Origin: Nodosilinea sp. P-1105
Lineage (GTDB): Bacteria > Cyanobacteriota > Cyanobacteriia > Phormidesmidales > Phormidesmidaceae
NCBI RefSeq assembly: GCF_012911975.1
Contig: NZ_SMDQ01000005.1
Location: forward strand, 62,001 to 126,000
Length of the DNA stretch: 64,000 bases
Reading direction: 5' to 3'
In this document: in pieces, positions 15,610 through 24,800 of the stretch
Position numbering within the stretch: position 1 is the stretch's first letter
Layout: each line of letters starts with the position of its first letter
Made by a program: the position numbers and the translations under genes
Notes under the pieces: model-generated
What the model was told of the DNA's origin: nothing
Databases searched by the model: none
What the model saw: the letters and a program-made list of their open reading frames with translations, nothing else

Positions 15610-16862
15610 ATAGAGGCCACTTCAACAGAAGGGTCTGGTCCATTGTCTTGGGCGTCTCGGGCTTGAGCCATATCTGAGATCACCGCGTCCATTAGCTGTT
15701 CCCGCAGGTCTGGGATCACCGCTAAGGCTCTGGTCCAATCGGGGATTTGGGTGCCCGTGGGATCGTCCAGGTATTGATGGCCAGCCTCTAGAATCACCTG
15801 TTCAAAGGTTTCCAGGGTCATTTCTTCTTTGTGGCGATCGTAGTCAAGGTGATTGAACCGGGCATCGACAAAGTATTGTCGGGTCAGGTTTTGCGCTTCC
15901 CGGCGATACTTAATCCGCAATGCCCGAATGTGATCAGGCCCAATCACCACCTGCTCCGTTTCAGTCAGGGTCCGAAACACCGATTGCAGAATGTCACGAC
16001 ACATTTTTTGCAGTCCAGAGTTGGCAGAGTTACCCAGGGACTGGTGCTTGTGCTCAAAAATACCCAGGTCAATTTGGGCCACGCGCTTAAGGGCGATATT
16101 GCGATACACCTCGGCCAACAGGCCCACTTCTAAACCCCAGTTACCAGGAATTCTGGTGTTGAGGGCCAGGTCGCTGGTCAGGGCAAACTCCCCAGAGAGG
16201 GGGTAGCGGTAGGCGTCTAAGTAGCGCAGGTAGTCGCGGTAGCCAAACAATTCCATCAGCGAGGTAATCAGTGGGGTGACAAACAACCGGGTTACCCGTC
16301 CATGCAAACTGCGGGGGCTTTCCCCAATGCGGGCATAGTAGGCTTTGCTGAAGGCGATGCCAAATTCTTGCTCCAGCAGCGGATACAAGAGCTTTAAAGG
16401 GTAGGAGCGATCGTAGGTAGTAATGTCGGCGTCATGCAGGGCGATCGCGGCGGCATCCAACGAAGCTATTCCTAACCCTAGCCAGACGGCCCGTCCCTTG
16501 CCCCGGAACTGTAACAAATCTAACCCCCGATCGTTCAGGGTTTGCAGCAGGTCGGTCACCCGGGGGCCATTCTCCCACAGGACAAAGGTGGGCTGGGGCA
16601 GGGGCTCAAAAAACTGCACAGCTTTGACATACTGCTCAAACTCCTCTGCATACAGGCAAATAATCACATTGTTGACGAAGCTGCAGCGACTCAGGTGATC
16701 GCGAATGGCCGCCAGAGCCGGACGCTCTAGCTCTTCGTAGAGGGAGGGGATCAGGACCGCTGTGGGGTGGGTTTGGCTCAGTTCCGTCAGTCGGGTTTCC
16801 AATAGTTCGGTGTCGCAACCCAGGTCGTGGATGGTGGTGATTAAGTCTTGTTTATAGTCCAT
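15597..16862 (-). CDS. Family 2/81-like glycosyltransferase (glucosyl-3-phosphoglycerate synthase-like)
   Basis: 421 residues from ATG 16862 (an upstream in-frame TTG at 16871 is less likely). The GT-A fold is seen from 'TAVLIPSLYEELERPALAAI' through 'GKGRAVWLGLGIASLDAAAI', with 'ALHDADITTYDR' supplying the DxD-type metal/nucleotide-sugar site. The architecture and the 'PGNWGLEVGLLAEVYRN' segment resemble glucosyl-3-phosphoglycerate synthases and related cyanobacterial enzymes that make compatible solutes or glycolipid precursors. The exact donor and acceptor are inferred from the family only. Confidence 0.75.
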   Translation of the reverse strand: MDYKQDLITTIHDLGCDTELLETRLTELSQTHPTAVLIPSLYEELERPALAAIRDHLSRCSFVNNVIICLYAEEFEQYVKAVQFFEPLPQPTFVLWENGPRVTDLLQTLNDRGLDLLQFRGKGRAVWLGLGIASLDAAAIALHDADITTYDRSYPLKLLYPLLEQEFGIAFSKAYYARIGESPRSLHGRVTRLFVTPLITSLMELFGYRDYLRYLDAYRYPLSGEFALTSDLALNTRIPGNWGLEVGLLAEVYRNIALKRVAQIDLGIFEHKHQSLGNSANSGLQKMCRDILQSVFRTLTETEQVVIGPDHIRALRIKYRREAQNLTRQYFVDARFNHLDYDRHKEEMTLETFEQVILEAGHQYLDDPTGTQIPDWTRALAVIPDLREQLMDAVISDMAQARDAQDNGPDPSVEVASMMHS

Positions 16863-16962
16863 GCAACCCAAATCCCTAAAGGCTGTCTTTCATCATAGTG
16901 ACAACTGTGACCCATAATTGCTGCATCCAATACCGAGGTTTGCTCGTAATACTTATAGATGC

Positions 16963-17010
16963 GTCGGACACATGTCGCTGTTTGGTTCCACCATTCTGCG
17001 TCTGTCCGAC
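16963..17010 (+). promoter_or_regulatory. Inverted repeat in the leader of the CHRD gene
   Basis: GTCGGACA (16963-16970) and TGTCCGAC (17003-17010) are perfect 8-bp inverted arms 32 bp apart, ending about 30 bp before the CHRD start codon. It could be a leader hairpin or a widely spaced operator. Confidence 0.4.
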
Positions 17011-17041
17011 GACAGCAGTTCCACAAAGAAGCATACAGTTT

Positions 17042-17563
17042 ATGAGAAATCGACTTTACGGCCTCAGTGCAACCGTCGGGGCTTTTGCCCTGGGACTTGG
17101 CCTGCTAGCGCCCCAGAATGCCAACGCTGGCCACGCCAATGCCGTGCTGACGACGACGCTACACGGCAGTGCCGAAGTGCCCAGCAGTGGGGATATGAGC
17201 CAGATGGTGGGTGACCCCACCGGTACCGGTAGTGCCTATGTGTTTGGCATCGACAGAGATAATACAACTCTCTGCTATGTGCTCGAAGTCTCTAGCATTC
17301 AGCTAGTGCCAGTGGGCAGCGGTATGGCGGCCCACATTCATGAAGGTGCCATGGGCGAAAATGGCCCGGTGGTAGCCGCGATGGCTGGCCCAGAAAACGG
17401 CAATGCGGCTGACTGCCTGACAGAAGGTGAAGAAGGGAAGTTTCCCACGGGTGAGGCTGGCATTGTCCAGCGGATTCTCAACAATCCTGCTGACTTTTAT
17501 ATCAATGTCCACAATCCCCAATTCCCTGACGGAGCCATTCGGGGTCAGCTAACCGCCCACTAA
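17042..17563 (+). CDS. Secreted CHRD-domain protein
   Basis: 173 residues from ATG 17042. A Sec signal peptide ends near 'PQNANA' (about residue 29), then one CHRD (chordin) domain: 'LTTTLHGSAEVPS', 'GTGSAYVFGIDRDNTTLCYV', 'MAAHIHEGAMGENGPVV' and the closing 'PDGAIRGQLTAH'. CHRD domains are extracytoplasmic beta structures of unclear function in bacteria. The frame runs upstream to 16898, but that stretch is non-coding in character. Confidence 0.9.
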   Translation: MRNRLYGLSATVGAFALGLGLLAPQNANAGHANAVLTTTLHGSAEVPSSGDMSQMVGDPTGTGSAYVFGIDRDNTTLCYVLEVSSIQLVPVGSGMAAHIHEGAMGENGPVVAAMAGPENGNAADCLTEGEEGKFPTGEAGIVQRILNNPADFYINVHNPQFPDGAIRGQLTAH

Positions 17564-17604
17564 TATCACTGGCAGGGCCAGATCCCCATTCTGCCGATTA
17601 GCCC

Positions 17605-18510
17605 TTAGCGACTGGCGGGGTCCAGACGATCGCGCAGGCGATCCCCCAGGGTATTGATGCTTAGCACCGTTAGAAAAATCGCTAAGCCGGGGGCAATCAC
17701 CAGGTGGGGGGCACTTTCAATGTAGTTTTGGGCGTCGTAGAGCATGCGTCCCCAGGTGGGCACATCGGGGGGGAAGCCCAAGCCTAAAAAGCTGAGGGTA
17801 GATTCGGCCAGCAGGGCGTTGCCCACGGCCAGGGTGGCGGCCACAATCACCGGTCCTGCCACATTCGGCAATAAATGCGATCGCACCACCTCCCAGGGAC
17901 TGGCCCCCAGGGCCACCGCCGCCTGTACAAAGGTGCGCTGCTTCAGACTTAAAAACCCCGCCCGCACCAGCCGGGACACCGACATCCAGTTGAGGCCGCC
18001 AATCACCACCACCACCAGTAAAAAAATGCCCCGTTCTGGCCCCAGGGTCCGTCGCACCGGATCGCCAAATAAGTAAATCACCAAGAGCACCAGCGGCAAC
18101 TGAGGTAACGCCAAAAACAGGTCCGTCAGCCGCATCAGCCCACCCCCCAGCCAGCCCCCATAGAAGCCCGCGATCGCCCCGATGGTGAGTCCCAGGCCCA
18201 TGGCCACCGCCATCGCTGCCACCCCCACCGCCAGGGAAACCCGTCCCCCCACCAGCAGCCGGGCCAGCTGATCCTGTCCGAGGTCATTGGTGCCCAGGGG
18301 ATGGGCCACAGATGGCCCCTGCAGGGCTCGACCAAAGTCAATGGTTGTGGGGGAAGCCCCATAGAGCCAAGGGCCGATCAGGACCGCCAAGCCAATCACC
18401 CCCAGCAGGGCGATGGCGAGGGTCATGGTGCGGTCACCGCGCCACCGCCTGGGGCGGCCGGCCCACCCCAGGCTAACCATGATGCCGCGCACACTGGATT
18501 TAATGGCCAT
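17605..18510 (-). CDS. Dipeptide/oligopeptide-type ABC permease (DppC/OppC family)
   Basis: 301 residues from ATG 18510. The family leader before TM1 is followed by 'HPLGTNDLGQDQLARLLVGG', diagnostic of DppC/OppC/NikC permeases, and the cytoplasmic EAA loop 'QAAVALGASPWEVVRSHLLP'. It overlaps the DppB-like gene by 11 bp and forms the heterodimeric channel with it. No ATPase or receptor of the same system lies in the window, so these genes are presumably scattered, as is common in cyanobacteria. Substrate unknown. Confidence 0.92.
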   Translation of the reverse strand: MAIKSSVRGIMVSLGWAGRPRRWRGDRTMTLAIALLGVIGLAVLIGPWLYGASPTTIDFGRALQGPSVAHPLGTNDLGQDQLARLLVGGRVSLAVGVAAMAVAMGLGLTIGAIAGFYGGWLGGGLMRLTDLFLALPQLPLVLLVIYLFGDPVRRTLGPERGIFLLVVVVIGGLNWMSVSRLVRAGFLSLKQRTFVQAAVALGASPWEVVRSHLLPNVAGPVIVAATLAVGNALLAESTLSFLGLGFPPDVPTWGRMLYDAQNYIESAPHLVIAPGLAIFLTVLSINTLGDRLRDRLDPASR

Positions 18511-19462
18511 AGCGGACCCGGGGGTCAATCACCCCATACAGCACATCGGCCACCAGGTTAAACACCACCACCAGCACCGCATAGATAAACGCCACCGCCA
18601 TCACCACCGGGGTATCCCCCCGGTAGATGGCCTCAATCAACAGGGCACCAATGCCGGGGACGCGAAACACCTGTTCGGTCACCAGGGCACCGGTAAAAAT
18701 GGTAGGAATATCCAGGGCCACCAGGGTGACGACTGGAATCAGCGCATTCCGCAACATGTGTAGGGTGATGATCCGCCAGCGGTTGAGCCCCTTAGCGCGG
18801 GCCGTTTGGACATAGTTTTGGGGAATTTCTTCGAGCATGGCCGCCCGCACAAACCGCAGCAAGACGGCGGTTTGAAACAGCACCAGGGTGGCAATGGGCA
18901 TGATCGACTGTCTTAGCAGTTGGCCAAAACTGGCCAGGTCTTGTACCACCAGGGTGTTGTCATAGATAAAGGGCAGCCACCCGAGCCGGACGCTGAACAC
19001 AATAATCAACAGCAATCCAGAAAAGAACGGCGGGGTCGAAAAGCCCATAAACGCCAGGGTGGTAATGCCCCGATCGATCCAGGTGTCGCGGTTTAAGGCG
19101 GCGGCCATCCCTAGGGGTAACGCCAGGGCCACGCTGAGGCCATAGGCGATACCAATAATCCATAGGGTCGTCGGTAACCGCTGGGCAATCAACTGGCTGA
19201 CCGGCAGGCGACTGGTGAAGGAATAGCCCAAATTGCCCTGAAACAAAGCCAGGGTCCATTTCACATAGCGGATATGAATCGGCTGATCGAGCCCCAGGGA
19301 ACGGCGAATATTGTCCCGCACTTCGGGGGTAATGGCTGGGTTGGTGGCCAGATCGCCCAGGGGATTACTGGGGGACAGGGACAGCACCACAAAAATCACA
19401 GCGCTGATCGCTAGTAAGGTCGGAACAGCAATGAGCAGGCGTTTAAAGACGTAGCCGAGCAT
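18500..19462 (-). CDS. Dipeptide/oligopeptide-type ABC permease (DppB/OppB family)
   Basis: 320 residues from ATG 19462, which begins 'MLGYVFKRLLIAVPTLLAIS', the conserved DppB start (the frame open to 19606 upstream lacks coding character). Later landmarks are 'SLGLDQPIHIRYVKW', the EAA loop 'YVQTARAKGLNRWRII' and 'VTEQVFRVPGIGALLIEAI'. It is translationally coupled to the DppC-like gene. Confidence 0.93.
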   Translation of the reverse strand: MLGYVFKRLLIAVPTLLAISAVIFVVLSLSPSNPLGDLATNPAITPEVRDNIRRSLGLDQPIHIRYVKWTLALFQGNLGYSFTSRLPVSQLIAQRLPTTLWIIGIAYGLSVALALPLGMAAALNRDTWIDRGITTLAFMGFSTPPFFSGLLLIIVFSVRLGWLPFIYDNTLVVQDLASFGQLLRQSIMPIATLVLFQTAVLLRFVRAAMLEEIPQNYVQTARAKGLNRWRIITLHMLRNALIPVVTLVALDIPTIFTGALVTEQVFRVPGIGALLIEAIYRGDTPVVMAVAFIYAVLVVVFNLVADVLYGVIDPRVRYGH

Positions 19463-19882
19463 GGGACCAAGGAATGAATGGCACCAGATTAGGCCTGAAA
19501 CTGGCTTGGGCGCAAGCTGATCTGGCACAGATTTACAAGCTGGGTGGGGCTGGTTTTCGCGATCGCTACCCCTGTGGGACGGCCAAGGTAGATGATCATG
19601 ACGCAAAGTACCCCTTCGACAGATAGACAGACCCTAAAACTTGTGTCTCCTGAGGGAGGTGGCGATCGCGGTAAATAGCTTTAATAAAAATAGCCTGTGT
19701 AGCTTTAGCCTAAACTCGACGGCTAATTTAGGATCTTATAGGATCTTATTCAACCAGGGCATAGAGAGGCTGGTTAATTGGCTTCTCTAAAACTTTCCCT
19801 AAGAATTTAAAACTTGCGATCTACGGTCAATGGCTACATGGGTGGTGCAGAGTGTTGGTTATTAACTCTCTGCCAAAATTTC
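19463..19882. other. Intergenic stretch between divergent genes
   Basis: About 420 bp separating the permease operon from a secreted protein gene. It contains HIP1-type GCGATCGC sites and a duplicated TAGGATCTTAT (around 19731-19748) but no convincing gene or terminator. Confidence 0.45.
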
Positions 19883-20383
19883 ATGCTGTTTGTTTTAATC
19901 ATTGTCATGTTCAACCAATCTATTGCCCTTGCAGTTGCTGCCAGTGGAGTGGTGGTTTTAGCCCCGCAAACCACAGTCCAAGCTCAACAGTGCACCCCCC
20001 TGGAAGTTGTCGGCAGTAACCAAACCTCGATTACCAAAACTGTCGATGTCCCAGAAGGGCTCGCTAGCCTACTGCCTGGGGTTAGCACTAACTGGGATAC
20101 TGATTTTGTTGTGCCCAGCAATGCCAACTACAGCCAGTACCAGGCCCACCTTGTCTCTGAGGATGGCGGCAGCAACCTGGATATCGACATGTACTTGAAG
20201 TACCCCGACCAGACCGCCGATCGCTCGTACACGGGCCAGGCGGTGGTGCTGGAGCCCAGTGAACCCTTACTGTTAGAAGGGATGGCCCGCAGCGACAGCG
20301 ATCCCTACCAGGTCAACTTGCGCGTTGGTGGCCTAGAAGCAGAAGGGGTGACCTACACCGCCACCGTCTATGGTTGCAACTAG
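19883..20383 (+). CDS. Secreted protein of unknown function
   Basis: 166 residues if started at ATG 19883 ('MLFVLIIVMFNQSIAL'), or 158 from ATG 19907; both place a signal peptide with cleavage near 'TVQAQQC'. The mature part is acidic, with 'DTDFVVPSNANYSQYQAHLV' and a C-terminal Cys pairing possible with the first mature Cys. It is beta-rich by appearance and resembles pre-peptidase-like extracellular domains, but I do not recognise a family. A longer frame to 19814 adds an implausible leader. Confidence 0.65.
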   Translation: MLFVLIIVMFNQSIALAVAASGVVVLAPQTTVQAQQCTPLEVVGSNQTSITKTVDVPEGLASLLPGVSTNWDTDFVVPSNANYSQYQAHLVSEDGGSNLDIDMYLKYPDQTADRSYTGQAVVLEPSEPLLLEGMARSDSDPYQVNLRVGGLEAEGVTYTATVYGCN

Positions 20384-20587
20384 CATCTTGCCGCATAAGT
20401 CAGCCAATCAGGCCTGATACCTGTGTAACCCACCCCTGCCTACTTCGACAAGTTACCCCTTTGGGGTCGCTGCGCGCTAGCGAAGCCATGCCGCAGGCTA
20501 TACAGCACAGGCCTCCCAGGAGGGGATGCTAGCACCTGATACCCTGAGCACCGGTAGCCCTATGTCTATCCAGCAGTACTATTAGCG
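20384..20587. repeat. Spacer with a GCTAGCGAAGCCATGCCGCAGG-type interspersed repeat
   Basis: Around 20465-20510 the sequence GCGCGCTAGCGAAGCC followed by ATGCCGCAGGCTATA resembles the short interspersed palindromic repeats frequent in filamentous cyanobacteria. Only one copy is seen in this window, so the assignment rests on general familiarity with the motif. Confidence 0.4.
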
Positions 20588-21550
20588 ATGAACCAGGGCT
20601 GGATCTACACAGACCGCATTACCCCCACCAGTGCAGGGCTCAGGGTCGTGGATTTTTACGCCAGCCGTTACCGCCACTCCAGCCCGGCCCAGTGGCAAGC
20701 CCGAATTGAGGCGGGGCAAATTCAGAGTCAGGGCACCCCAGTTGCGGCTGATGACCGACTCCAACCGGGGCAGGTGTTGGCCTACCACCGCCCCCCCTGG
20801 TCAGAACCCCCAGTACCCCTGGACTTTGAGGTGCTGTATGAGGATGAGGACTTGATGGCGATCGCCAAACCCGCTGGCCTACCCGTGTTGCCGGGCGGCA
20901 ACTTCCTGACCCACACCCTGCTGCACCAGCTGCAGCGACGGTATCCAGACCATCCGCCAACGCCAGTACATCGACTGGGACGGGGAACATCGGGGCTGGT
21001 GCTGCTGGCGCGATCGCCCCTGGCTCGCTCTGTCCTCAGCCGCCAGATGCGTGACTCTACCGCCCAGGCCCATAATCCCCAGGCTCCCCAGACCATCCGC
21101 AAAACCTACCGTGCCCTGATTGGCCCCAGCGACCTGTCCGACCGCTTTACCCTCACTACCCCCATCGGCAAAGTGGCGCACCCGGTTCTGGGCCATGTTT
21201 ATGCCGCTTCACCCACCGGGCTGTCGGCCTACAGCGAGGGGAAAGTTCTACAGCGATCGCCAGAGTCAACCCTGGTAGAGGTCACCATTCGCACTGGCCG
21301 CCCCCACCAAATTCGCATTCACCTGGCCGCTGCAGGGTACCCCCTGCTGGGCGATCCGCTCTACCCCCCAGGCGGGGTGCCCCTGGGCCTGGCCCCCGAT
21401 GCAGCGGCGAAAATGCCTGTGCCTGGGGATACGGGCTACTATCTCCACGCTTACCGTCTCAGTCTGCCCCACCCCAGGACCCCAAAAACGATCGAGCTCA
21501 CTTGTCCACCACCGCCCATTTTGGCCATCAGGTACTCCAGCCGTGATTAG
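20588..21550 (+). CDS. RluA-family pseudouridine synthase-like protein with altered catalytic motif
   Basis: 320 residues. An S4-like N-terminal region (residues 25-70) precedes the RluA catalytic domain: 'PLDFEVLYEDEDLMAIAKPAGLPVLP', then 'TPVHRLGRGTSGLVLLARS' and 'VTIRTGRPHQIRIHLAAAGYPLLGDPLY'. The canonical HRLDxxTSG motif, whose Asp is the nucleophile in RluA enzymes, reads HRLGRGTSG here, so Gly replaces the catalytic Asp. A comparable HRLGRGTSG form is known to me in some plant and cyanobacterial RluA relatives, so this may be a distinct subfamily rather than a dead enzyme. Confidence 0.85.
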   Translation: MNQGWIYTDRITPTSAGLRVVDFYASRYRHSSPAQWQARIEAGQIQSQGTPVAADDRLQPGQVLAYHRPPWSEPPVPLDFEVLYEDEDLMAIAKPAGLPVLPGGNFLTHTLLHQLQRRYPDHPPTPVHRLGRGTSGLVLLARSPLARSVLSRQMRDSTAQAHNPQAPQTIRKTYRALIGPSDLSDRFTLTTPIGKVAHPVLGHVYAASPTGLSAYSEGKVLQRSPESTLVEVTIRTGRPHQIRIHLAAAGYPLLGDPLYPPGGVPLGLAPDAAAKMPVPGDTGYYLHAYRLSLPHPRTPKTIELTCPPPPILAIRYSSRD

Positions 21551-21832
21551 CAGTATAGTACTAAGACTCAGGATGAGGAAATGTGACATGTTATGGCCTG
21601 TAAGGGGGTATCTCTAGGCCTAAACACAAAGAATCACAAATACTTCCATATCTTTAGGACGAAGCCGAGTATGGTGGAGATAATTATAAACACCTAGGAC
21701 ACATAGCCTGTTGGGAAACCTTAGCCAGCTCAGAGGCAAAAGTTGAATGAGTTTTTGCTGAGCTGCGCCCAAAAGTCCTATCAGGAAACCAACTATCTTG
21801 CCCTGGGCAATCGCTTCAGTAAGGCGGTAAAA
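21551..21832. other. Leader region of the TIR-WD40 gene
   Basis: About 280 bp, AT-richer than the upstream flank; it marks the left boundary of the AT-rich block. I see no recombination site or tRNA end. An SD-like AAGGCGG lies 6-7 bp before ATG 21833. Confidence 0.45.
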
Positions 21833-24800
21833 ATGGGCGGTTTTCACGATGCCTTTATTTCCTACGGCAGAGCCGATAGTCGCGCCTTTGCCAAGCAGCT
21901 TCATGATAGCTTGGTGCAAGCTGGGCTAAAGGTTTGGTTTGATTTCGAGGACATTCCTCCTGGGGTTGATTATCAAAAGCAAATCGATGACGATATTGAG
22001 AAATCTGACAACTTTCTCTTTATCCTGTCTCCCCATGCGGTTAATTCGCCCTACTGTGCCCTGGAAGTCCAACAGGCACTCCAGTTTAACAAGCGCATCA
22101 TCCCCATTCTGCATGTCCTAGAGATTGACAAAGCCACTTGGCAGCAACGAAACCCAGATGGCACAGAAGACGATTGGCAGCAGTTTCAATCCCTAGGACT
22201 GCACAGCAGCCGACTTAATCTGCGGCCAGAAGTTGCTCGACTCAACTGGTTTCCCTTCGAAGCAGATCAGGCTGACCTTGATCAGAGTATTCGCAAATTA
22301 ATTGACCTCTTGCAGACCCACCGACCTTATGTGCGTCTACACACTCAAATCCTACACCAAGCTCGCCAGTGGGAAAAACACCAAAAACAACCCTCCTATT
22401 TACTCATTGGCCAAGACAGACAGGCCAGCGAACAATGGCTAAAAACTCGCTTCACCCATGAACTGCCTCCTTGCATACCGACAGATTTGCATTGTGAATT
22501 TATTGTCGAGAGTATTAAAAATGCCAATAATTTAATGACCCAGGTGTTCCTGTGTCATGCTGAAGCAGATCGGACCATAGCCGATCACGTGCGTCGTACG
22601 CTATACCGGCAGGGGATTACCGCTTGGAGTTATCGCACAGATATCCAGGCCAGCACAGACTACCACCAGGCGATTAATGTAGGGATTGAACAGGCCGACA
22701 ACCTCATCTATTTTCTATCCCAAGCTTCCCTCAAATCTACCTACTGTCAGCAGGAGCTAGCCTACGGGCTAAGTCTCCACAAACGGATTATCCCCTTACT
22801 GATTGAACCGCTGCCGACGGAGCAAATACCAGAGGTGCTGCAACCGCTACAATGTGTTGATCTAACCAATCAAGGGGCGATCGGGGATGAGCAGCTCTGT
22901 ATTGATCAGTTACTAAGAACCCTGGCTACCGAAGCCACCTACTACAACGAACACAAGCAACTCTTGGCTAAGGCATTAAAGTGGCAGCGCCAGCACAAAA
23001 ACCCTGCCATGTTGCTACGGGGCTACAATTTGCGCCACGCCGAAGCTTGGCTAAAAACGGCCCAAGTTCGCCAGCAACACTCACCTACCTCACTTCAGAC
23101 TGAATTCATTAACGCTAGCTTAAATTGCCCTCCCACAGGTTCTTTGGATGTTTTCATTGCCTATTCTCGGGTGGATTCAGACTTTGCTCGGCGGCTGAAC
23201 GAAGCATTACAAATTCAAGGCAAAACCACTTGGTTTGACCAAGAGAGTATCGCTTCTGGGGCTGATTTTCAACGAGAAATTCATCGAGGTATTGAAACCA
23301 GTCATAACATCCTGTTTATTCTATCGCCTGCCTCAGTGACTTCCCCCTACTGTGATGATGAGGTCACCTATGCCGAAACCTTGGGAAAACGGATTTTAAC
23401 CATCCTGCGCCACGAAATTAATCCCAAAGATTTACACCGGGTGCTACGACCGATTCAGTGGATCGACTTCCGAGCCCAGCACACCGATTTTAAGGACAGC
23501 TTCTGTGAATTGCTGCGGGTCTTGGACACAGATCGCCAGTATCTAGAGGCTCATACTCAGTTATCACTTAAGGCTTTAGAATGGAACGCCCAGAACCGCG
23601 ATGGAGGGCATCTGCTGCGAGGGAAAACCTTAGAGAAAGCAGAAGCTTGGCTAGCCCAGGCCCAGCAAAAATCCCCGCATCCTACAGCACTCCATCGAGA
23701 ATATATACAGTTGAGCCGTGCCAAGACCCGAGCTGACAAACTGAAAGGTTGGGCTATGGCAGGAGCTTTGGCAAGCTCATCAATAATTGTTCTAAGCTCG
23801 CTACTATTTTCTTTCCGAATGATGCAACGAGCTCAGGATGGGTTGGCTTTCTCTATTGAAACATTGGGCCTAGTGGGCGATCAGACTTATGAAAGAAATC
23901 CAGACTCTATTCAAAACTGGCTGAATAGCCTTAAAGCAGCTAGCTACCTAGGAGATCTGTGGTCGCACAGAGAAGACTACCCGCAACTCAAAGCCCACGT
24001 CATGGGTGCATTGACCCGTAGCTTAAACACGGTAACTGAGCATAATATTCTTACGGGACACCACGACTTGGTAACAGCAGCCGCCTTTAGCCCAGATGGC
24101 GAGTGGCTAGTTTCTAGCAGTGGAGATGGCAATGTTAAGTTGTGGCAGCCTGATGGGCAGGAAACCCCCTTCCTGCCTGAACAAACAGACCACGTAATGG
24201 ATGCAACTTTTAGTCCTGATGGGCAGTGGTTAGCCACCGCTGGTTGGGATGGCACCGCTAAAATCTGGCCCTTTGATGCAGAAGATCCCCAAGTGGTTCA
24301 AGAGCCTGCGGTTATTCTCGAGGGGCACACCGCCGGTATTGATAGTTTGGCCTTTAGCTATGATAGCCAGTTTATTGCCACCGCTAGTCGAGATGGTACT
24401 GCTACTGTCTGGACAATGACAGGGCAGCCAGTTGTCTCGCTTCAAAGTCATGATCACGAGGTGCGAGACGTAGCATTTAGCCCAGACAACCAATGGATTG
24501 CTACCGCTAGTGCAGATCATTCAGCTAAGCTTTGGACGATTGATGGTCAGGAAGTCATAACCCTAGAGGGCCATCAGGATAGGGTATTTGCGATCGCATT
24601 TCATCCCGACCAACCACTGATTGCCACCGCTAGCGGCGACGGTACTGTTAGGCTTTGGCGATTTGATGGTCAAGTTGTGCAAGTTATTTCAGTAGAGCCA
24701 GAAGTCAATCTTTATGATGTGGCCTTCAGCCCTAATAGCCAAAATTTGGTAATAGCCAGTGCAGATAATCTGATCTATAAATACAACTTAAATGGGCAAC

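Noticed and set aside
21743-21832. TTG start for the TIR-WD40 protein 30 codons upstream
   Set aside because: The extra residues do not belong to the TIR fold, and ATG 21833 has a better ribosome-binding site.
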